A stretch of DNA of 64,000 bases, taken from Aeromicrobium tamlense (lineage in GTDB: Bacteria; Actinomycetota; Actinomycetes; Propionibacteriales; Nocardioidaceae). This document shows, piece by piece, positions 25,397-34,022 of the stretch; within the stretch, counting starts at the first letter, position 1; the number at the start of each line of letters is the position of its first letter. The position numbers were made by a program, and so were the translations under genes. The DNA lies in the NCBI RefSeq assembly GCF_013408555.1, contig NZ_JACBZN010000001.1, forward strand, positions 2,790,001-2,854,000, read 5' to 3'. Under the pieces are notes generated by a model that was given only the letters and a program-made list of their open reading frames with translations, was not told the DNA's origin and made no database searches.

Positions 25397-27265
25397 ATGA
25401 GCCACTACAAGAGCAACCTGCGCGACGTCGAGTTCAACCTCTTCGAGCTGTTCGATCGTCAGTCGATCCTCGGCACCGGCCCCTTCGACGAGGTCGACGT
25501 CGACACGGCGAAGAGCATCCTCTCCGAGGTCGAGCGCCTCGCGCGTGAGGACCTCGCCGCGTCCTTCGTCGATGCCGACCGCAACCCGCCGGTCTTCGAT
25601 CCCGCCACGCACACCATGACGCAGAACCCGGCGTTCAAGGAGAGCTACCAGAAGTGGATCGACGCCGAGTGGTGGCGCCTCCAGCTGCCCACCGAGCTCG
25701 GCGGCCAGCCCGCCCCCTCGTCCCTCGTGTGGGCGATGGGCGAGTTCGTGCTCGGCTCCAACCCCGCCATCTGGATGTACGGCGCCGGCCCGGCCTTCAG
25801 CCGCGTCGTGTGGGAGAACGGCACCGAGCGCGACCAGAAGATCGCGCAGATCATGATCGACCGCAAGTGGCTGACCACGATGGTCCTCACCGAGCCCGAC
25901 GCCGGCTCCGACGTCGGCGCCGGCCGCACCAAGGCCTTCCCCAACGAGGACGGCTCGTGGCGCATCGAGGGCGTCAAGCGCTTCATCACCTCCGCCGTGA
26001 GCGACCTCGGCGAGAACACGATGCACCTCGTGCTCGCGCGCCCCGTCGGCGTCGAGGGCGTCGGCGGCCCGGGCACCAAGGGCCTGTCGCTCTTCCTCGT
26101 GCCCGAGCACCACTTCGACCACGAGACCGGCGAGCTGACGGGCGAGCGCAACGGCGTCTACGTCACCAACGTCGAGAAGAAGATGGGCATCAAGGTCTCG
26201 GCCACGTGCGAGGTCACCTTCGGCGACCCGCAGCTCGGCGGCCAGGCCACCGGCTGGCTGCTCGGCGAGGTGCACGACGGCATCAACCAGATGTTCCGCG
26301 TCATCGAGAACGCCCGCATGATGGTCGGCTCGAAGGCGATCGCGACGCTGTCGACCGGCTACCTCAACGCGCTCGAGTACGCCAAGGAGCGTGTCCAGGG
26401 TGCCGACCTGACGAACCCCGCCAAGGACGCCCCGCGCGTCACGATCACGCACCACCCCGACGTCCGCCGCTCACTGCTCACGCAGAAGGCGTTCGCCGAG
26501 GGCCTGCGCTCGCTCATGCTCTACACGGCCACGTTCCAGGACGAGGTCCAGATCAAGAAGGAGTCGGGCGAGGACGCGAGCCTAGCCGCCTCGGTCAACG
26601 ACCTGCTGCTGCCGATCGTCAAGGGCTACGGCTCCGAGCGGTCGTGGGTCCTGCTGGGCACCGAGTCGCTGCAGACGTTCGGCGGCTCGGGCTTCCTGCA
26701 GGAATACCCGCTCGAGCAGTACGTCCGCGACGCCAAGATCGACACCCTCTACGAGGGCACGACGGCGATCCAGGGCCAGGACCTGTTCTTCCGCAAGATC
26801 GTGAAGGATCAGGGCCGCGCGCTGGGCTACCTGTCCGAGCAGATCAAGTCCTTCATCGACAACGAGGCCGGCAACGGTCGCCTCAAGGTCGAGCGCGACC
26901 TGCTCGCCCAGGGCCTCGACGACACCACCACGGTCATCACCGCGATGTTCACCGACCTCATGGCCTCGAACCCGGCCGACGAGAACGGCGACATCCGCAA
27001 CGTCTACAAGGTCGCGCTGAACACCACGCGCCTCGTGTACGTGCTCGGCGACCTGGTCGTGTCGTGGCTGCTGCTGCGCGGCGCCGAGGTGGCGCAGGCC
27101 AAGCTCGACGCCGGCGCCTCGGGCGCGGACAAGTCGTTCTACGAGGGCAAGGTCGCCGCGGCGTCCTTCTTCGCCAAGACGGTCCTGCCCCGCCTCGCGG
27201 CCGAGCGTGCGATGGCCGAGACCGTCGACCTCGACGTCATGGAGCTCGACGAAGCGGCCTTCTGA
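25397..27265 (+). CDS. Acyl-CoA dehydrogenase, long form (FadE type)
   Basis: 622 residues with GGAGG upstream of the ATG. The N-terminal extension, the FAD-binding block ([16 protein letters not shown]) and the C-terminal helical extra domain match the roughly 600-residue long-chain enzymes. [13 protein letters not shown] near residue 450 carries the conserved Glu/Gly region around FAD. The enzyme oxidises acyl-CoA to enoyl-CoA in beta-oxidation, passing electrons to ETF. It has its own promoter with a probable fatty-acid-responsive operator, and a palindromic repeat follows the stop. Confidence 0.94.
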   Translation: MSHYKSNLRDVEFNLFELFDRQSILGTGPFDEVDVDTAKSILSEVERLAREDLAASFVDADRNPPVFDPATHTMTQNPAFKESYQKWIDAEWWRLQLPTELGGQPAPSSLVWAMGEFVLGSNPAIWMYGAGPAFSRVVWENGTERDQKIAQIMIDRKWLTTMVLTEPDAGSDVGAGRTKAFPNEDGSWRIEGVKRFITSAVSDLGENTMHLVLARPVGVEGVGGPGTKGLSLFLVPEHHFDHETGELTGERNGVYVTNVEKKMGIKVSATCEVTFGDPQLGGQATGWLLGEVHDGINQMFRVIENARMMVGSKAIATLSTGYLNALEYAKERVQGADLTNPAKDAPRVTITHHPDVRRSLLTQKAFAEGLRSLMLYTATFQDEVQIKKESGEDASLAASVNDLLLPIVKGYGSERSWVLLGTESLQTFGGSGFLQEYPLEQYVRDAKIDTLYEGTTAIQGQDLFFRKIVKDQGRALGYLSEQIKSFIDNEAGNGRLKVERDLLAQGLDDTTTVITAMFTDLMASNPADENGDIRNVYKVALNTTRLVYVLGDLVVSWLLLRGAEVAQAKLDAGASGADKSFYEGKVAAASFFAKTVLPRLAAERAMAETVDLDVMELDEAAF

Positions 27266-27282
27266 GCCAGCCTCCTCCGCCA

Positions 27283-27362
27283 CCCCTTCCCTACTTTTGG
27301 AACGCGATGCACGCTTTCCGGCGCGCGAACGGTGCAACTCGTTCCAAAAGTGGAGAGGGGGA
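27283..27362. repeat. Dispersed hairpin repeat family A, copy 1
   Basis: The arms around ACTTTTGGAACG and CGTTCCAAAAGT pair over roughly 30 bp each, with an inner GC-rich loop. In reverse orientation it aligns over about 70 bp with 61293-61363 inside the atuA-like gene; a half copy is at 59755-59777. It begins 18 bp after the acyl-CoA dehydrogenase stop and could serve as its terminator. Confidence 0.85.
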
Positions 27363-27412
27363 GGGCGCGCGGGGTGACCGGCGCCGCGCGTGAGTCCCTC
27401 TAGGCTGGGCGG

Positions 27413-27922
27413 GTGGAGCTGACCCGACGACGCTGGTACCTCGTGGCGGGCCTGCTCGCCGCGCTGGCGTGGATCGCCGGCACGGCCTTCGCCGCGTCCG
27501 CGTGGGACCCGCTGCGCGAGGCGGAGGTCGTCCCCGTGGGCCAGCCCATCCAGGCGAACGGGTCCGACGACCTCGCCGTCCTCACCGACCTGCCGCAGCC
27601 CGAGCGCGCGATCTCGTGCGTGGCCCGCAACGGCAAGGAGCGCACCCCGGTTCCGCCGGCCACGGTGGACATCGTGGTCGACAGCGACGGCAGCCGCTGG
27701 CACCTCATCGGCGTCCTGTCCGACGCCCCCGACGAGACGCGCATCGTGTGCCGTCCCGACGACAAGCAGACCGACACCGCTCGCTACGGGACCGCCCTGG
27801 TGGACCTCGAGAGCCGCGTCGGGACGGGCCGGGCGATCGCCTGGACCGGGCTCATCGCGGGACTGGGGCTGGCCGGTGCCACCCTGACCGCACGCACCCG
27901 CAGGATCCTCGCCCATGACTGA
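27413..27922 (+). CDS. Small membrane protein of unknown function
   Basis: 169 residues from GTG 27413. One span lies near the N-terminus (YLVAGLLAALAWIAGTAFAA) and one near the C-terminus (AWTGLIAGLGLAGATL), enclosing an extracytoplasmic segment of about 110 residues with two cysteines (SCVARN, IVCRPDD). No family recognised. The stop overlaps the next gene by eight bases, implying translational coupling to the mycothiol-family enzyme. Confidence 0.78.
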   Translation: MELTRRRWYLVAGLLAALAWIAGTAFAASAWDPLREAEVVPVGQPIQANGSDDLAVLTDLPQPERAISCVARNGKERTPVPPATVDIVVDSDGSRWHLIGVLSDAPDETRIVCRPDDKQTDTARYGTALVDLESRVGTGRAIAWTGLIAGLGLAGATLTARTRRILAHD

Positions 27923-28682
27923 CCTCAGCCTCTACGTCGCCGCCTGGCGGCAGTCCGCCGCCGCCGTGCTCGCGCTCGAGCCGGCCGACTGGGACGTCCC
28001 CACCGACCTGCCCGGCTGGACCGCGAAGGACGTGCTCGCGCACCTGGTCCACCTCGAGCGCGTGATGGTCGAGGGCGAGACCGACGTGATCGGCGGCGGC
28101 AGCGTGCCGGCCGACTACACGAACGCCGGCGTCGCCGCCCTGCGCGACGTGCCGGTGGAGCAGCTGCGCGCCGACCTGGCCGACCTCGTCGCCCGGCGCG
28201 CGAAGACCCTCGAGGAGCTGCCCGACCCGCAGGCCGCCGCCGTGAACACCCCGGCCGGTGTCGAGTGGACGTGGGACGTCGCGCTGCGCAACCGGGTGAT
28301 CGACCTGTGGTCGCACGAGCAGGACATCCGTCGCGCCGTGGGACTGCCCGGAGGCCTCGACGCGCTCGGCGCGCAGGTGACCGTGGGCACGTTCGCCGCC
28401 GCGCTGCCGTACGTCCTGGGCCGCAAGGCCGGGGCGCCCGTGGGCAGCGTGGTGCGCTGGGTCGTCACCGGTCCGGTCCCGCTGGACTCCACGGTCGGCG
28501 TGGGCGACGACGGTCGTGCCCGCCGCACCGATGCCGAGCCCACCGCCACCGTGCGGATGGACACCGAGGCGTTCGCGATCCTCGCGGCAGGTCGCCGCGG
28601 CCCCGACGGGGTCGAGGTCGAGATCGACGGCGACCGGGAGCTGGCCGAGCGCGTCCTGGGCGCCATGGCCGTCACCACCTGA
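27915..28682 (+). CDS. Maleylpyruvate isomerase-family, probably mycothiol-dependent enzyme
   Basis: 255 residues. The N-terminal DinB-like four-helix motif is visible (WDVPTDLPGWTAKDVLAHLVHLE), with a later metal-binding His (LWSHEQDIRRAVG), as in the MDMPI/TIGR03083 family. The C-terminal 80 residues resemble an SCP2/MDMPI C domain (DTEAFAILAAGRRG). Such enzymes use mycothiol as cofactor for isomerisation or thiol transfer. The substrate is unknown. Coupled to both neighbours by overlaps. Confidence 0.88.
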   Translation: MTDLSLYVAAWRQSAAAVLALEPADWDVPTDLPGWTAKDVLAHLVHLERVMVEGETDVIGGGSVPADYTNAGVAALRDVPVEQLRADLADLVARRAKTLEELPDPQAAAVNTPAGVEWTWDVALRNRVIDLWSHEQDIRRAVGLPGGLDALGAQVTVGTFAAALPYVLGRKAGAPVGSVVRWVVTGPVPLDSTVGVGDDGRARRTDAEPTATVRMDTEAFAILAAGRRGPDGVEVEIDGDRELAERVLGAMAVTT

Positions 28683-29467
28683 TGCGTCCCGGGCCGGCAG
28701 TCCCCGTCGCGCGGCTGGTCCGCCTGGCGCGACGCGGCCTCGCCCGGCTCCAGCGCAGTCCTCGCACACCGCGGAGGTTCGCGGCGGCCCCCGTCCTCGC
28801 CCCCGAGGTCGCGCAGCGACTTCGCGAGCGCATCGAGCAGCTGACCCCCGCCGATCGCCGCGCCCTGGATCCCACGAGCCATCCGCGCGACTTCCGCCAG
28901 CCCAACGACACGTCGTGCGGCGCGGCGTCGCTCGTCGTGTCGCGGATGCTGCACGACGAGGCCTACGCACTGTGGGTGACCACGGGCCACGACGTCCGCA
29001 GCGGCGCCACCGACGCCGCGCCATTCGCCGAGCGCTGGCCCGCGGAGGTCGTGCGGATGCACCGCCGCGTCTCCGGCCTGCGCGACCACGACGGCGACCT
29101 CCAGTGGCCGTGGCTGCGCGTCGTCGGCACCTCGCCGTGGGGCGCCGCCCGCCAGATGACCGGCGAGGGAGGCTCGGGACTCCCCTGCCACTCCTACGAG
29201 GCGCGCACGCTCGACCCCGACGACCTGGCCTCCGCCTTCGACCTCGTCCTGACGGCCGTCGAGGCCGGTCACACCGTGCCGCTCTACGTGGGCGACGAGG
29301 TCCGCCCGGCGCACGTCGTGCTGGCCATGTCCGCCCGTGACGGCGCGGTGCGCGTCTTCGAGCCGAGCGCGGGCCGCCTCGTGCGCGTCGACCGCGACGC
29401 GTTCGCCACCGCAACCCTCCGGCTCGGCGGCTGGTCCGTGCCGTGGTTCGCGGTGCTGCCGCGCTGA
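28682..29467 (+). CDS. Papain-like (C39-type) putative cysteine peptidase
   Basis: 261 residues; the ATG overlaps the previous stop (TGATG). Gln73 and Cys79 in RQPNDTSCGAASL, His211 in RPAHVVLAM and Glu227-Pro in VFEPSAGR match the Gln/Cys/His/acid order of C39-like peptidase folds. No signal peptide is evident, though the N-terminal 30 residues are strongly basic. The assignment rests on motif order only. It is the last gene of a three-gene overlapping set. Confidence 0.6.
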   Translation: MRPGPAVPVARLVRLARRGLARLQRSPRTPRRFAAAPVLAPEVAQRLRERIEQLTPADRRALDPTSHPRDFRQPNDTSCGAASLVVSRMLHDEAYALWVTTGHDVRSGATDAAPFAERWPAEVVRMHRRVSGLRDHDGDLQWPWLRVVGTSPWGAARQMTGEGGSGLPCHSYEARTLDPDDLASAFDLVLTAVEAGHTVPLYVGDEVRPAHVVLAMSARDGAVRVFEPSAGRLVRVDRDAFATATLRLGGWSVPWFAVLPR

Positions 29468-29496
29468 CTGGGGCACCTTCGGGCACACTCGGGGCC

Positions 29497-30390
29497 ATGA
29501 CCTGGAGCACCGAGGACATCGGCGACCTGACCGGAAGGCGCGCGCTCGTCACGGGCGCCACGAGCGGCATCGGGACCGAGACCGCACGCGAGCTGCTGCG
29601 CCACGGCGCCGACGTCACGATCACGGCGCGGGACGACCGGAAGGCGGCCGCCACCGTGGCCGACCTCGGCGGCGACGTCGAGGTGGTGACGCTCGACCTG
29701 GCCGACCTGCCGGGCACGATCGCCGCGGCGCAGGGGCTGGTCGACGCCGGCGAGCGCTTCGACGTGCTGGTGAACAACGCCGGCGTCATGGTGCCGCCGT
29801 ACACGCAGACGATGGACGGCTTCGAGCTGCAGATCGCCACCAACCACCTCGGGCACTTCGCGTGGACCGCCACGCTGTGGCCGCTGCTGCGCGAGGGCGC
29901 CACGCGGGTGGTGACCGTGTCGTCGCTGGCGCACGCCTCCACGAAGGGCATCGACCTGCGGTCGCTGGAGCCGAACGGCGACCCGCGCCGCTACAGCCGC
30001 TGGCGGTCCTACGCCGAGTCGAAGCTGGCCAACCTGCTGTTCATGAAGGAGCTCGACCGGCGAGTGAAGGCCGTCGGCCTCGGTCTGGTCTCGGTCGGCG
30101 CGCACCCGGGTCTGACGTCGACGAACCTGACGAAGACCACCGGGTCGGCGATGCACCACCTCGCCGGTGCCTTCAGCCAGTCGTCGCGAGCCGGGGCGTG
30201 GCCGTCGCTGCGCGCCGCGACCGATCCGACCTTCACCGGCGGCGAGTACGTCGGCCCCGCGCGCCTGCGTCAGACCCGCGGACGACCGAAGACCGTGGGG
30301 ATGACCTCCGCGGCACGCGACCCCCGCCTCGCCGCCGAGGTGTGGTCGGCCAGCGAGTCCGCCACCGGCGTCGTCTTCGAGGTCGCCTAG
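29497..30390 (+). CDS. Short-chain dehydrogenase/reductase
   Basis: 297 residues from ATG 29497. The Rossmann motif TGATSGIG, NNAG, a catalytic Ser (TVSSLAH) and YAESK (Tyr and Lys of YxxxK) are all present. The length and the C-terminal insertion resemble the retinol dehydrogenase/WWOX-like SDR subgroup. It is NAD(P)-dependent; the substrate is unknown. It converges on the MFS gene across a long hairpin. Confidence 0.92.
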   Translation: MTWSTEDIGDLTGRRALVTGATSGIGTETARELLRHGADVTITARDDRKAAATVADLGGDVEVVTLDLADLPGTIAAAQGLVDAGERFDVLVNNAGVMVPPYTQTMDGFELQIATNHLGHFAWTATLWPLLREGATRVVTVSSLAHASTKGIDLRSLEPNGDPRRYSRWRSYAESKLANLLFMKELDRRVKAVGLGLVSVGAHPGLTSTNLTKTTGSAMHHLAGAFSQSSRAGAWPSLRAATDPTFTGGEYVGPARLRQTRGRPKTVGMTSAARDPRLAAEVWSASESATGVVFEVA

Positions 30391-30396
30391 CCGTCC

Positions 30397-30475
30397 GCCC
30401 CTCCGAGATGTGCTCCGATTTCGACCTTTCAACCGTCTTGAAAGGTCGAAATCGAAGCACATCTCGGCAAGGGGC
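30397..30475. terminator. Very long bidirectional hairpin
   Basis: 30-base arms (30403-30432 and 30438-30467) pair with a single mismatch around a CCGTC loop, with an additional CCCCT/AGGGG outer pairing. It fills the gap between the convergent SDR and MFS genes. It has repeat-like character but no second copy was seen in the window. Confidence 0.8.
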
Positions 30476-30478
30476 AGG

Positions 30479-31750
30479 TCAGCCGAGGCCGGCGTGGCGG
30501 GCCCAGCGCTCGGGGTCGTCGCGGACCAGGCGGGCGCGGGTCTTCACCCGGTAGCGCCACACCTGCACGAGCCCGAGTCCCCACAGGACGTACTGGAAGC
30601 TCATGGCGGCCTTGTAGTTCTGGTCGGTGTGGTCGAGGATCACGCCCACCGCGACCACGGTGACCAGGCTGGCCAGGAATCCCGCCTGGTTGACGATCCC
30701 GGTCGCGGCGGAGAGCCGGTCCACCGGGTTCGAGGTGCGCACGAGGTCGAAGCCGATCATGGCGGCGGGTCCACCGACGCCCACCGCGATCACCAGCACG
30801 ACGAGCATCCAGCGGGGCGCGTCGCCGGGCCACGCGAGGACCGCCGTCCACGCGGCCATGATCGCCAGGACGATGCCCATGACGAGGGTGGAGCGGTGCC
30901 ACGGATGGCTCGCGATGAAGCGGCCGAGCACGGGTCCGGCGAACATGACGGCGACGACCATCACGGTCAGCAGCGTGCCCGCGAAGTTCTCCGAGGTGTG
31001 CTCGCCCTCGACGAAGAACGGGTAGCCCCACAGCAGACCGAGCACGGTCGAGCTGAACTGCGTGACGAAGTGCATCCAGAACCCGAGCCGGGTGCCGGGG
31101 TGCTCCCACGAGTCGGCCAGCGACCGCCGGATGTTCGTCCACGACAACGCCGGCCCGCGCACCGAGCGCGAGTGCGGCTCGTCGCGCACGCGCAGCAGCA
31201 CCGCGAGCGTGATGATCAGGCCGAACGAGGCGGCCAGGAGGTACGCCCGCGTCCAGCCGAACGTGCTGAGGGCCCAGGTCATCGGCACCGCGGCGATGAT
31301 CGCGCCCAGCTGCCCGATCGGGCCGGTCATCAGCGTGATCTGCGGGATCTGGCGTGGCGAGAACCACGAGGTCACGAGGCGCAGCAGGCACACGAAGGTC
31401 ATCGCGTCGCCCATGCCGACGAAGAACCGGGCCACGAGCGCGGTCGGGTAGGACTCGGCGAACGCGAACGCCGTCTGCGACAGCGTGAGGAGCACCGCGC
31501 CGGCCAGCATGACGGCACGCGGGCCGAACCGGTCGACCGCGAGCCCCACCGGAATCTGCATGCCGGCGTAGACCAGCAGCTGCAGCATCACGAACGCCGA
31601 GAGCTGCGCGGCGCCGATGTCGAAGCGCTCGGAGGCGACGAGGCCGGCGACGGCCAGCGAGGAGCGGTGGAAGACCGCGAGCAGGTAGGCGGCCAGCCCG
31701 ATCAGCCAGACGGTGTAGGCGCCCGGATGGTGTCGGTCCTGGACGCTCAC
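30479..31750 (-). CDS. MFS transporter
   Basis: 423 residues from a GTG start. About 12 membrane spans are present, with the loop motif VGLAVDRFGPRAVM and the N-terminal YTVWLIGLAAYLLAVFHRSSLAVAG typical of the nitrate/oxalate-type or 'sugar phosphate' MFS groups. The basic cytoplasmic C-terminus ends RDDPERWARHAGLG. The substrate is unknown. It lies downstream of the 2-oxoacid dehydrogenase operon on the same strand but is separated from it by a hairpin. Confidence 0.88.
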   Translation of the reverse strand: MSVQDRHHPGAYTVWLIGLAAYLLAVFHRSSLAVAGLVASERFDIGAAQLSAFVMLQLLVYAGMQIPVGLAVDRFGPRAVMLAGAVLLTLSQTAFAFAESYPTALVARFFVGMGDAMTFVCLLRLVTSWFSPRQIPQITLMTGPIGQLGAIIAAVPMTWALSTFGWTRAYLLAASFGLIITLAVLLRVRDEPHSRSVRGPALSWTNIRRSLADSWEHPGTRLGFWMHFVTQFSSTVLGLLWGYPFFVEGEHTSENFAGTLLTVMVVAVMFAGPVLGRFIASHPWHRSTLVMGIVLAIMAAWTAVLAWPGDAPRWMLVVLVIAVGVGGPAAMIGFDLVRTSNPVDRLSAATGIVNQAGFLASLVTVVAVGVILDHTDQNYKAAMSFQYVLWGLGLVQVWRYRVKTRARLVRDDPERWARHAGLG

Positions 31751-31773
31751 CGATCCAGTGTGCGCCTGCAGCG

Positions 31774-31832
31774 CTGGGCGTGACGTTTCGGGGGTCGATT
31801 CGCGCCTTTCACCCCGCGAACGTCACGCCCAG
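31774..31832 (-). terminator. Hairpin after the E2 gene
   Basis: CTGGGCGTGACGTT (31774-31787) pairs perfectly with AACGTCACGCCCAG (31819-31832), with an inner CGGGG/CCCCG pair. It lies five bases beyond the E2 stop and probably ends the dehydrogenase operon. Confidence 0.75.
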
Positions 31833-31836
31833 TGCT

Positions 31837-33063
31837 TCAGAAGGCCAGCGCCAGGCCCGGGTCCTCGAGGATCGCGGCGACGTCGGCGAGGAAGCGCGAG
31901 GCCTGCTCGCCGTCGGCGACGCGGTGGTCGAACGTGACCGCGAGCGTCGTGACCCAGCGCGGGACGACCTCGTCGCCCACGACCCACGGCCGCTTCGCGA
32001 CCTGGCCGAGCGCGAGGATCCCCGACTGTCCCGGCGGCAGGATCGGCGTGCCGCCGTCGATCCCGAAGACGCCGATGTTCGTCAGTGTGAACGTGCCGCC
32101 GGCCATCTGGTCGGGCTGGATCCGCCCGGCGCGCGCGGTGGCGACGAGCTCGTCGATCGCGCGACCGAGGTCGGGCAGCGCCAGGCCGTCGGCCTCGCGC
32201 ACGACCGGCACCACGAGCCCCCGCTCGGTGGCCGCCGCGATGCCGAGCCCCACCGAGGCGGGGTGCTCGATCGTGGACTCGTTCCACCGGGCGTGGAGGT
32301 CGGGTGTGCGACGCAGGGCGAGGCAGACCGCGCGGGCCGTCAGCAGTGTCGTGGTGACCCGGACGCCCTCGAACCGCCGGTCGCGCTTGAGCCGCTCGAC
32401 GAGGTCGACCGAGGCCGACACGTCGACCGTGACCCACTCGGTGGCCTGGGGGACGGCGACCGAGGCGATCATCGCCTCGGCCGTCGCCCGCCGCACCCCC
32501 GAGACCGGAGCCGCGGTGACGGCGTCGGCGCCGTGGCCGCGGGCGAACGCCTCGACCTCCGCACGCGTGACGACCGCACCGCTGGACGGCACCTGGGTCA
32601 GGTCGACGCCGAGGTCCTTCGCGAGCTTGCGCACCGGCGGCTTGGCCAGCACGCGCACCGAGGCGCGCGGGGCGCTCTCGGCCGCAGGCGTGGCGCGGTT
32701 CCGCCGGCGGCGGCGACCCGTGCTCGGACCGTAGCCGACGAGGACCTCGAGCCTCTTCTCCTCCGGTGCGGGCGCCTCGACGGGCTCCTCCGCGACGGGC
32801 GTGGCGGTGGCCTCACCCGACCCGATCCGCACGATCGGCGTGCCGACCGAGACGGTCTGGCCCTCGGAGACCAGCAGCTCCTCGACCCGGCCCGCGAACG
32901 GACTGGGCAGCTCGACGATCGACTTCGCCGTCTCGATGTCGACGAGCGGCGCGTTGACCGCGACCTCGTCGCCGACCTTGACGTGCCACGTGACGATCTC
33001 GGCCTCGGTGAGGCCCTCGCCGACGTCGGGCAGGCGGAACTCTCCGGACGTGAGCGTGCTCAT
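31837..33063 (-). CDS. bkdC: 2-oxoacid dehydrogenase E2 (dihydrolipoamide acyltransferase)
   Basis: 408 residues. The lipoyl domain has the target Lys47 in ETAKS. A proline/arginine linker follows, then an E3/E1-binding motif (VRKLAKDLGVDL) and the catalytic domain ending with FDHRVADGEQ (HxxxDG). A single lipoyl domain and this operon order fit branched-chain 2-oxoacid dehydrogenase better than the main pyruvate complex. It overlaps the E1 beta stop by one base. Confidence 0.9.
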   Translation of the reverse strand: MSTLTSGEFRLPDVGEGLTEAEIVTWHVKVGDEVAVNAPLVDIETAKSIVELPSPFAGRVEELLVSEGQTVSVGTPIVRIGSGEATATPVAEEPVEAPAPEEKRLEVLVGYGPSTGRRRRRNRATPAAESAPRASVRVLAKPPVRKLAKDLGVDLTQVPSSGAVVTRAEVEAFARGHGADAVTAAPVSGVRRATAEAMIASVAVPQATEWVTVDVSASVDLVERLKRDRRFEGVRVTTTLLTARAVCLALRRTPDLHARWNESTIEHPASVGLGIAAATERGLVVPVVREADGLALPDLGRAIDELVATARAGRIQPDQMAGGTFTLTNIGVFGIDGGTPILPPGQSGILALGQVAKRPWVVGDEVVPRWVTTLAVTFDHRVADGEQASRFLADVAAILEDPGLALAF

Positions 33064-34022
33064 CAGAACTCCCCCGTGACGTCGACGGCGTCGAGGATCC
33101 GCTCGACGCTGGGCAGGTGGTCGTGCTCGACCCGGCAGGGCGGGTAGGGCATGTCGTAGCCCGTGACGCGCTGCACCGGGGCCTCCAGCGAGTAGAAGCA
33201 CTCCTGCGTGATCCGCGTGGCCAGCTCGGCACCGAGGCCGAGCGTGCGCGCGGCCTCGTGCACCACGACGACGCGACCCGTGCGCTTCACCGAGTCCATC
33301 ACCGGACCGAGGTCCAGCGGCGACAGCGAGCGCAGGTCGATGACCTCGAGCGACGCCTCGGCCTCGTCGGCCGCGGCCAGGCACGTCTTCACGACCGGGC
33401 CGTAGCCCACGACCGTGACGTCGGAGCCCTCGCGGGCGACGCGGCTCTGGTGCAGGCCGATGCCGGCCTCGTCGCCGACCTCGCCGGTGTCCCAGTAGCG
33501 CTGCTTCGGCTCCAGGAAGATCACCGGGTCGTCCGACGCGATCGCCTGGCGCATCATCCAGAAGGCGTCGTGCGCGTTCGACGGCGTCACCACCGTGAGC
33601 CCCGGCGTCATGACGAACTGCGCCTCGGGGCTCTCGGAGTGGTGCTCGACCGCGCCGATCCCACCGCCGTAGGGGATCCGGATGACGAGCGGCACCTTCA
33701 CGGCGCCCTCGCTGCGGAACCGGAGCCGCGCCACCTGGTTCACGATCTGGTCGTAGGCCGGGTAGACGAACCCGTCGAACTGGATCTCCACGACCGGGCG
33801 GAAGCCGCGGTAGGCCATGCCGACCGCGGCGCCGACGATGGCGGACTCGGCCAGCGGCGTGTCCATCACCCGCTGGTCGCCGAAGTCCTTCTGCAGGCCG
33901 TCGGTGACGCGGAAGACGCCGCCGAGCCGGCCGATGTCCTCGCCCATCAGGACGACCTTCGCGTCGTCGTCCATCGCTGCTCGCAGGCCCGCGTTGAGGG
34001 CCTTGCCGATGCTCAGCTCCAT
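33063..34022 (-). CDS. bkdB: 2-oxoacid dehydrogenase E1 beta subunit
   Basis: 319 residues from the ATG at 34022; the longer frame reads back into the alpha gene. Family blocks are VLMGEDIGRLGGVFRVTDGL, TPLAESAIVGAAVGMAYRG, the heart of the cofactor-binding region EIQFDGFVYPAYDQ, and the C-terminal VTGYDMPYPP. It pairs with the alpha subunit to decarboxylate 2-oxoacids with thiamine diphosphate, probably those from Leu, Ile and Val. The start overlaps the alpha 3' end by 10 bases. Confidence 0.92.
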   Translation of the reverse strand: MELSIGKALNAGLRAAMDDDAKVVLMGEDIGRLGGVFRVTDGLQKDFGDQRVMDTPLAESAIVGAAVGMAYRGFRPVVEIQFDGFVYPAYDQIVNQVARLRFRSEGAVKVPLVIRIPYGGGIGAVEHHSESPEAQFVMTPGLTVVTPSNAHDAFWMMRQAIASDDPVIFLEPKQRYWDTGEVGDEAGIGLHQSRVAREGSDVTVVGYGPVVKTCLAAADEAEASLEVIDLRSLSPLDLGPVMDSVKRTGRVVVVHEAARTLGLGAELATRITQECFYSLEAPVQRVTGYDMPYPPCRVEHDHLPSVERILDAVDVTGEF

